Shown here: positions 7,098-11,479 of the stretch, one piece after another | Numbering within the stretch: the stretch's first letter is position 1 | Layout: each line of letters begins with the position of its first letter | DNA from: Dunaliella salina | Lineage: Eukaryota; Chlorophyta; Chlorophyceae; Chlamydomonadales; Dunaliellaceae | DNA: 11,479 nucleotides | NCBI GenBank assembly: GCA_002284615.2 | Contig: MU069721.1 | Span: 173,026 to 184,504, forward strand | Direction of reading: 5' to 3' | Notes under the pieces: generated by a model | Databases searched by the model: none | The model's input: the letters and a program-made list of their open reading frames with translations, nothing else | Told to the model about the DNA's origin: nothing | Position numbers and translations under genes: made by a program

Positions 7098-7619
7098 TTG
7101 CCTCAAGTCGCAAACTTGAGGTTGGGTGCGCTGAAATCCAACGTGCTGTTCATCTTGCACCTCATCCTGAGCATCACAAAGATCACACTTTGGAGGAATG
7201 TTGCCAGTGCCAATGCTACACTCAGCATCATTCCCACACAAGCACTCCACCCCTCTGCAGACGGACCCACTGCAAGCCTGGATACTCTGGCTCTTGCAGT
7301 TCAAGATACTACTGCAGAAGGGCCACCCAGCAAATGCACACGCTCGGCATTGAGAAATACTCCTTCTTTCATGTCCCAATTCAGCCAGGCTAGCCCAAAT
7401 GGTAGCAGTTCACATGCTTGTCTGAGCACTGCTCACCATATCCCTACACAGCCCAACCCCCCAAGCACTACACACCAACATCAGACAGATAATTGTCTCA
7501 ACCCTCAGACACAAACTCATACTCTGCACAGCCTAGATACTCAAACAAACAGACCCAGAAAGAAGAGGCAACAGTCGCTCCACACAGAGAGATTGTTTCC
7601 CCAGCCATCCATTCTCTAA
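7098..7619 (+). pseudogene. Low-complexity N-terminal leader of the element protein
   Basis: An open frame of about 173 codons with no convincing ATG; the frame opens after a TAA at 7083. The product is rich in Ser, Thr, Pro, Gln and His from about residue 95 (PTQPNPPSTTHQHQT) and then has a basic patch, RPRKKRQ (about 7549-7569), that could be a nuclear localisation signal. It stops at 7617-7619 while the PHD frame is already open from 7537, so the two probably belonged to one protein joined by a frameshift in the overlap. The first 40 or so residues are hydrophobic and may be 5' untranslated sequence. A long antisense frame at 6858-7379 overlaps it and looks like chance. Confidence 0.45.
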
Positions 7620-8133
7620 GCTCCCTTCCCAAGGCCCAAAAATCTGGAACTATAGGAGAAACACAGCTGAAAAACTTGCTAAAGAGACCACTGCTAGCCA
7701 TGCTATCAGTTCTATCTTCTATCATGATTTAGACATTACTTACATAGATGATTGGAGGATTTATGCGGAGAACAAGAAAGAACTATCAACCTCCCCCGCC
7801 CACCTCCAAGTGCAATATCATACCCATTACGCACCTATAATCATTGAAGAATGGACCCTGCCACTATTTAAAGAAGCTACACTTGTGCCTGAAAATGTCT
7901 CACCTGCTGCTCGCACTGATGTTGAGTGTGCCTGCTGCCAAGTGTGCAATTACTACCAGAGTTATGAAACCGGAACCTTGGAGGATCCACTTCCTGATAT
8001 GTATATTTGTGATGTGTGCCACCGGACGTACCATTGGGAATGCATGAAGGAACTAGGATGCTACTCAGATGAGCAAAGACAAGAAATTGGAATGGCTGTC
8101 ACATGGGTATGCCCCATGTGCAAGCCTTTATGA
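7537..8133 (+). pseudogene. PHD-finger segment of the element protein
   Basis: The frame is open for 198 codons after a TAG at 7534-7536 and ends in TGA at 8131. The C-terminal 70 residues hold a clear C4HC3 PHD finger: CxxC at 7936-7947 (CQVC, preceded by two extra Cys), CDVC at 8008-8019, a His at 8032 with HWEC to the Cys at 8041, a Trp at 8104, and a final CPMC at 8110-8121. The spacing fits PHD fingers, which bind histone H3 tails, often methylated Lys4. Upstream residues (for example DITYIDDWRIYAENKKEL) look like normal protein, not repeat. PHD fingers occur in some non-LTR element proteins and might steer the element to certain chromatin. The TGA after the last Cys may be a true stop or a later break, because the same frame gives protein-like sequence from 8215. 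No ATG start is evident. Confidence 0.75.
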
Positions 8134-8343
8134 TGCCCAAAAATTAAAAAGAGAGTGGCAGACTAAACAATAACTCAGGAGGGTCACTTGGGAGCCCTCC
8201 TGGGAATCGGAGGATTACAGGAGACATGGCCTAAATTTAAAGAGTGTTTGCTTAAGGTTGAAGCACGACAGAGCGAATCTGACCTCTCCATACCCACAGC
8301 GGATTCTACCCCCTCGAATCTTGAAAGACAGGGATTTGAATGA
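8134..8343 (+). pseudogene. Chromodomain-like remnant
   Basis: In one frame (from 8174) the plus strand reads LRRVTWEPSWESEDY, and in the PHD frame from 8215 it reads LQETWPKFKECLLKVEARQ. Joined in order they resemble the second half of a chromodomain, where a TWEP motif is followed by an acidic loop and a helix with W and F. Two small indels would be needed to keep them in one frame, and in-frame stops follow the PHD at 8131 and near 8164. The first half of a chromodomain was not found. Protein-like sequence continues to a TGA at 8341. The domain call is a motif-level inference. Confidence 0.3.
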
Positions 8344-8558
8344 CCTGATGCAACCAGTGTGTGTAAGCAAAAACTGGGCACAGAATTGCGCAACAAAATT
8401 ACACCTGATACTAGCCCACTAATCCTCAAGCAGACATAAAACCTACAGGCTCGTGCGAATATTGGCTGCGCGGGGTTGACCTTGTGTAAGTGCACGGATC
8501 AGCTATCCCCTCATCCAGCATCATCCGACACATGATCCCACAACCATTCCCCTCTTAG
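8344..8558. other. Decayed part of the element, not readable
   Basis: No frame can be followed between the chromodomain-like piece and the methyltransferase region. The last part is C-rich (ccacccccc near 8560). It may be a decayed linker of the element protein. Confidence 0.35.
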
Positions 8559-9017
8559 TCCACCCCCCCTCATCCTCCCAGGAATCTACACGGCACACGT
8601 GGCTTGCATGTATATTACGCAAGGCAACTTGCCACACATTTGAAATGTGTCGGTATAACATCCCCTATCCGCTTCCAAATCCTCTACAGGGCTTTATCCG
8701 GGGCCAAGCTTGCTGGCATGCACGAGAAAATAATACCAGCTCCAGGCAGCTTTGTTACTGAGCTGCAAGGGCTTCTATCCTGCAAATCTATGCTTGGAAG
8801 AAAGTATTTTAGCAAGGAGATCAAAGACTCTTTTTCACGAGCCTTTCCAACTAACATTCATAATGCCCTTCAAAAATGGACTTTGGTAAACCAAGAAAAA
8901 ATGGCCTCCCACCAGATCACAACCGGCAATACCAGAACTATTGGAGCGTGGACTCCCAAGACTCTCTCCTTGATGCCATGCGTAATGCCTTCTCAACCAA
9001 ATTCTCAGGCTTCTTAG
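8559..9017 (+). pseudogene. Helical region N-terminal to the methyltransferase-like domain
   Basis: The frame is open from 8559, after a TAG at 8556, to 9017. The product from 8604 reads HVYYARQLATHL, IRFQILYRAL, FVTELQGLL, then KYFSKEIKDSF and AFPTNIHNALQKW, a series of likely helices. Helical segments of this kind come before the catalytic domain in PCIF1-type proteins. From about 8900 the frame drifts into unlikely sequence, while the frame that opens at 8876 carries on with the methyltransferase-like motifs. The switch lies at or near an A6 run at about 8895-8900, a typical place for a slip. No dedicated start codon is evident, and it was probably part of one larger protein. Confidence 0.5.
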
Positions 9018-9559
9018 TCTGCCATCCCATTTATGACGAGGGAATCATGATCCAAGCTTTGCGACATGCTTTTAACTTTGCTTTTCTCAACACAGAGGCC
9101 ACTGCTACATTCATGTTCCTTCTGGCTTGGAATAAGGACATGATAACCAACCCATGCTCCAAACTTGTCACTGCCTACCCCCACTTCAGTTACGACCTTG
9201 GAACCATACCTCACAAAAAACTTGGTTACAGTGCCCCTCAATCCTGCCCTAAACAAGAGGTACCCCTACCTAAGCATACCAGGGACCTCCGTATCTTTAC
9301 TGTTTGGAACACTGCAGCACGACTCGGAGTCCTCTCTGGATCTAATAAATCTGATGAATTTGATGGATCTGATCTCTGGAACACTGCAGCACGACTCGGA
9401 GTCCATCTCAACAACCATAACAAAGGCTGGCTACAGGGCCTAGCAGGAATGTTGAAAGAAGCCACAGTGGATACTGAAGAATGTCAGCAGCCACTCTGTC
9501 CTAAATCACGTGCATGCTTACATGCCAGGTTTCAGTTATCTGGAACGCCTCCCATTTGA
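8876..9559 (+). pseudogene. PCIF1-like N6-adenine methyltransferase region, degenerate
   Basis: The frame starts at an ATG at 8876 but probably continues the preceding frame. Motifs in order: QYQNYWS, LLDAMRNAFSTKFSGFLVCHPIYDE (block at 8966-9040, given here as its key parts NAFSTKFSGF and HPIYDE), LRHAFNFAFL, ATFMFLLAW (from about 9098), LGTIP, and PLPKHTRDL with VWNTAAR. A strand-loop of the form sGF.vcHPiYDe at the place of the NPPF/Y motif, then a helix and a TFMFL-xxW strand, is the pattern of PCIF1/CAPAM and related adenine N6-methyltransferases. The motif Asn is replaced by His (9023), so activity is doubtful. From 9233 the frame enters the duplicated linker, contains a 72-bp internal repeat and stops at 9557. 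Family assignment is from motif recall only. Confidence 0.45.
9305..9403. repeat. 72-bp in-frame direct repeat inside copy A
   Basis: A 27-mer beginning tggaacactgcagcacga occurs at 9305-9331 and exactly again at 9377-9403, an offset of 72 nt (24 codons). The sequence between (9332-9376) is built of short ggatct/gatgaat-like pieces and reads LSGSNKSDEFDGSDL. The reading WNTAARLGV is repeated in frame. Copy B has only one, shorter version, so this is a secondary event in copy A. Confidence 0.9.
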
Positions 9560-9809
9560 CAAACAGCACGTCTCTAAGCACCCTAGAACTTCACACATGG
9601 GTAACCAAGATACAGACTTGTTGCCCAGCCAATCCAGTACTATCCTCACTCTCGAAATTGCTGACAGGGGGACATGGGCATAAACAGTTGTCAGCTGCCT
9701 TGTCAAGAACAGCAAGCAAGGAATTGGGGCAGGCGCGTAATACCCACTTACTGACAGTGAGAACTTTGTAGAACCAAACGGCGCTGGGAGTACTCATACC
9801 ATAAATAGA
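9522..9809 (+). pseudogene. Copy A: linker and truncated RNase H start with stops
   Basis: From the ATG at 9522 the frame reads MPGFSYLERLPFDKQHVSKH, matching copy B, and then runs through NQDTDLLPSQSSTIL to TWA, where a TAA at 9681 replaces the Tyr codon of TWAYTDGSC. The catalytic Asp codon is replaced by Val, and a second TAA sits at 9738. The remainder reads FVEPNGAG..HTINRA and ends at the duplication junction. It cannot make a working RNase H. Its value is that it preserves the frame linking the methyltransferase linker to RNase H, which copy B has lost through an 8-nt deletion. Confidence 0.75.
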
Positions 9810-10157
9810 GCCCCTCAATCCTGCCCTAACCAAGAGGTACCTTTNCCTAAGCATACCTGGGACCTTCGCATCTATGCTGTTTGGAACACTGCAGCTCGAA
9901 TCCATCTTAATGACCATAAAAAAGACTGGCTACAGGGCCTGAAAGGAGATTTGAAAGAAGCTACAGAGTGGAAGCTTCACAGTGTCAGCAGCCACCCTAT
10001 CCTAAATCCCGTTCATGCCCACATGCCAGGCTTCAATAAACTAGAACGCCTTCCACTTGACAAACAACACGTATCCAAGCAGCCTAGAAATTCACACATA
10101 AGATACAGACTTGGTGCCAAGCCAATCCAGTACTCTCCTAACTCTGAAAGTTGCTGA
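9741..10157 (+). pseudogene. Copy B linker segment after the methyltransferase-like region
   Basis: The frame is open for about 139 codons from the stop at 9738 to a TGA at 10155. It starts in the RNase H scrap of copy A and crosses the junction into copy B: VPxPKHTWDLRIYAVWNTAA, then HLNDHKKDWLQGL, VSSHPILNPVHAHMPGF, and ERLPLDKQHVSKQP. The VWN and Trp-containing block probably forms the end of the methyltransferase-like domain; the rest is a linker. One codon contains N (9845). After about 10098 the 8-nt deletion shifts the frame, and the RNase H domain continues in another frame. Confidence 0.55.
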
Positions 10158-11479
10158 CTGGAGAACTTGGGCATACACAGATGGCAGCTGCCTTGTCCAC
10201 AACGGTAAGCAAGAAATTGGAGCAGGCGTCTACTGCCCGTCCACTGACAGCAAGAACTTTGTAGAACCAAACGGTGCTGGGATTACTAAAACCATCACTA
10301 GAGCTGAATTAGCAGCAATTGCTGCTGCTATCATCACCAAAAATGCAGATATTGCATCAGACAGCCTCATCTCTTTCAACCAAATACGTAAACAACTTCT
10401 TTATCCTGAAAGACACCTCAGGCATACCCAAGGAGACGTTCTTAAAATGATTCAAACTCTCATTAGAGACTTCCATACCAAAATTCGAATTTACAAGGTG
10501 AAGTCCCATGCTGGCATTGCTGGAAATGAATGTGCAGATGCTATTGCAAAACATCAAGCAAAGCAAGCCCAGAACTGCGTGGCAGACACCGAGATTCCTG
10601 GTGCAGGTCCTGGTGGAAATCCATTTACAAACATTTTCTGGTTAGCCAAGGAAGAAAGAGTGCATGCTGCAGGCACATCTGCGGGTCCACCACCCGCCCA
10701 CAAGCTCACCTATTTCCCCAATCTTCAAGATGCCCTCAAATCCCACATGCATTNTAAACACAAGCTTGGATATGCCAATGCCAAAACAGGCTACTACTCT
10801 TACTATAAAAACTTATTACCGCAAGTAGATAAAAAAATCAGCAATGCCTTCAGAAATATGCCCAACATCTCTGTACCCATGAAGCGTACCATCCTGCAGT
10901 ACCGCACAGGCACCCTCTACAACCAAAAACATGCAATACGTTTCAAAAAGTCAACTGATCCATCTTGCCCCCTCTCAGGCTGCCATCATTTGGACAGCGC
11001 GCTACATATGCTCTCAGGCTGCCAAAACCATATCATCTCCAACATGAGAACTGAGCGTCATAACATTGCAGGCAGAATGATCACAAAAGCCCTCAGCAAA
11101 TGCCCTGTAGGGGCAGGCCTGGTCTACACAGACATAGGAAGCAATTTTAAGCTTGCTCAACACAACCTCCAACTCCCTACACATGCCTCAAACAGAACTT
11201 TACCTGCTTACTTCTTCCCTCGTAACCTTCCAGAGAGGAAAAGACTCAACTCCAGTCGACCGGATGCTGTTTTGATCACCCCTTTTAATGCCAAACATAC
11301 TTCTAACGATGTTTCTCCTACCCATTCCCATCACGCTTTGCGCAGCTCCGCACGGAGGACCATCGGAACTAGTCGCATGAGGCAACCCCATGAACTTCGT
11401 GCAAATGAACGCCATGTGCACCTAATAGAAATCAAGTTCTGTGAAGACACAAGGCCAGAGCATCAGTTGAACNNGNNAA
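10102..11479 (+). CDS. RNase H plus Cys-knuckle plus RLE nuclease, partial at 3' end
   Basis: The frame is open for 459 codons from the stop at 10099-10101 to the window end, with no ATG where a start would be expected, so it is the C-terminal part of a larger protein. RNase H (about residues 20-155) has TWAYTDGSC (Asp27), TRAELAA (Glu69), a SDS motif (Asp87), KSHAG (His136) and GNECADAIAK (Asp146), so the four acidic residues that bind the metal are all present. A linker with YRTGTLYNQKHAIRF leads to a knuckle Cys289-x4-Cys294-x7-His302-x4-Cys307 and RTERHN, then a PD-(D/E)xK core: RPDAVLI (Asp388) and HLIEIKF (Glu443, Lys445). This order is that of RLE-type non-LTR elements, where RNase H removes the RNA strand and RLE nicks the target. 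One N lies at 10754, and the end is spoiled by Ns. Confidence 0.85.

Larger units (their letters stand above)
9233..10302. repeat. Tandem duplication of linker plus RNase H start (copies A and B)
   Basis: Copy A (9233-9809) and copy B (9810-10302) are direct repeats that both begin gcccctcaatcctgccct. Shared blocks include aagcatacc.gggacct, tttggaacactgcagc, ggctacagggcct, ttgaaagaagc, aatccagtact and aactttgtagaaccaaacgg. Copy A carries the 72-bp insertion noted separately, and copy B lacks 8 nt near 10098. Copy A breaks off inside the RNase H domain just at the Arg-Ala before the catalytic Glu and joins straight to the start of copy B, which continues through the whole domain. The junction is therefore at about 9809/9810. 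Confidence 0.88.
7098..11479 (+). mobile_element. Retroelement with PHD, methyltransferase-like, RNase H and RLE domains
   Basis: A plus-strand element whose broken frames, read in order, give a low-complexity leader (7098-7619), a PHD finger (7537-8133), a chromodomain-like scrap (8134-8343), a PCIF1-like methyltransferase region (8559-9300), a linker duplicated in tandem (9233-10302), and RNase H plus Cys knuckle plus RLE (10102 to the end). RNase H followed by a CCHC-type knuckle and an RLE is the C-terminal layout expected for an RLE-bearing non-LTR retrotransposon; the Dualen family of Chlamydomonas is known to have an RLE. No reverse transcriptase motif was found. The 5' end is not defined. 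The 3' end lies beyond the window, but its likely continuation is shown by the relic at 5977-6406. Confidence 0.7.

Noticed and set aside
6858..7379. 173-codon minus-strand frame rich in Cys and Ser
   Set aside because: No domain, and it overlaps the plus-strand leader of the element. Its C-terminal part is the complement of a purine tract (FFFSFFLSSS), a sign of simple sequence.

Overview
The window looks like nuclear DNA from a eukaryote, most likely a green alga of the Chlamydomonas/Dunaliella/Haematococcus type. The reasons are long GC-moderate intergenic DNA full of minisatellites, no operons, and decayed retroelement proteins carrying eukaryotic chromatin-reader domains. This assignment is inference; no host marker gene or rRNA is present. 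A few N bases (9845, 10754 and a cluster in the last 7 nt) point to a draft assembly, and the last reading frame is cut by the window end. I see no confidently intact host gene.

Layout. Bases 1 to about 1960 are three successive families of tandem repeats (period about 200, about 125, and 90-170 nt). Two of them contain units that read as similar low-complexity peptides, as if exons of one gene had been duplicated. From about 2000 to 4390 there is non-coding DNA with a G10 run, simple repeats, a 54-bp tandem duplication and two tRNA-like (SINE-like) B-box sites. From 4391 to 6406 there are remains of two copies of a non-LTR-type retroelement facing opposite ways. The 3' tail of one lies on the minus strand (4391-4546). 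A broken, internally deleted copy lies on the plus strand (about 5404-6406) and keeps pieces of an RNase H domain, a restriction-like endonuclease (RLE) domain and the same 3' tail. From 6425 to 6850 there are two more SINE-like sites on the minus strand.

From about 7098 to the window end lies a third, longer copy of the same or a related element. In order it encodes a Ser/Thr/Pro/Gln-rich leader with a basic patch, a C4HC3 PHD finger, a short chromodomain-like piece, a region resembling PCIF1/CAPAM-type N6-adenine methyltransferases, a linker, an RNase H domain with all four acidic catalytic residues, a Cys-Cys-His-Cys knuckle and a PD-(D/E)xK RLE domain. The first two thirds are broken by frameshifts, stops and a 0.5-kb tandem duplication. 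The RNase H-RLE part is open for 459 codons up to the window end. No reverse transcriptase domain is visible.

If the reading is right, this is a retroelement combining chromatin reading (PHD, possibly chromo), nucleic-acid methylation and target cleavage (RLE). That combination is the most interesting content of the window. The homology between the 5.4-6.4 kb relic and the 10.1-11.5 kb frame is visible inside the window itself and does not depend on outside databases.
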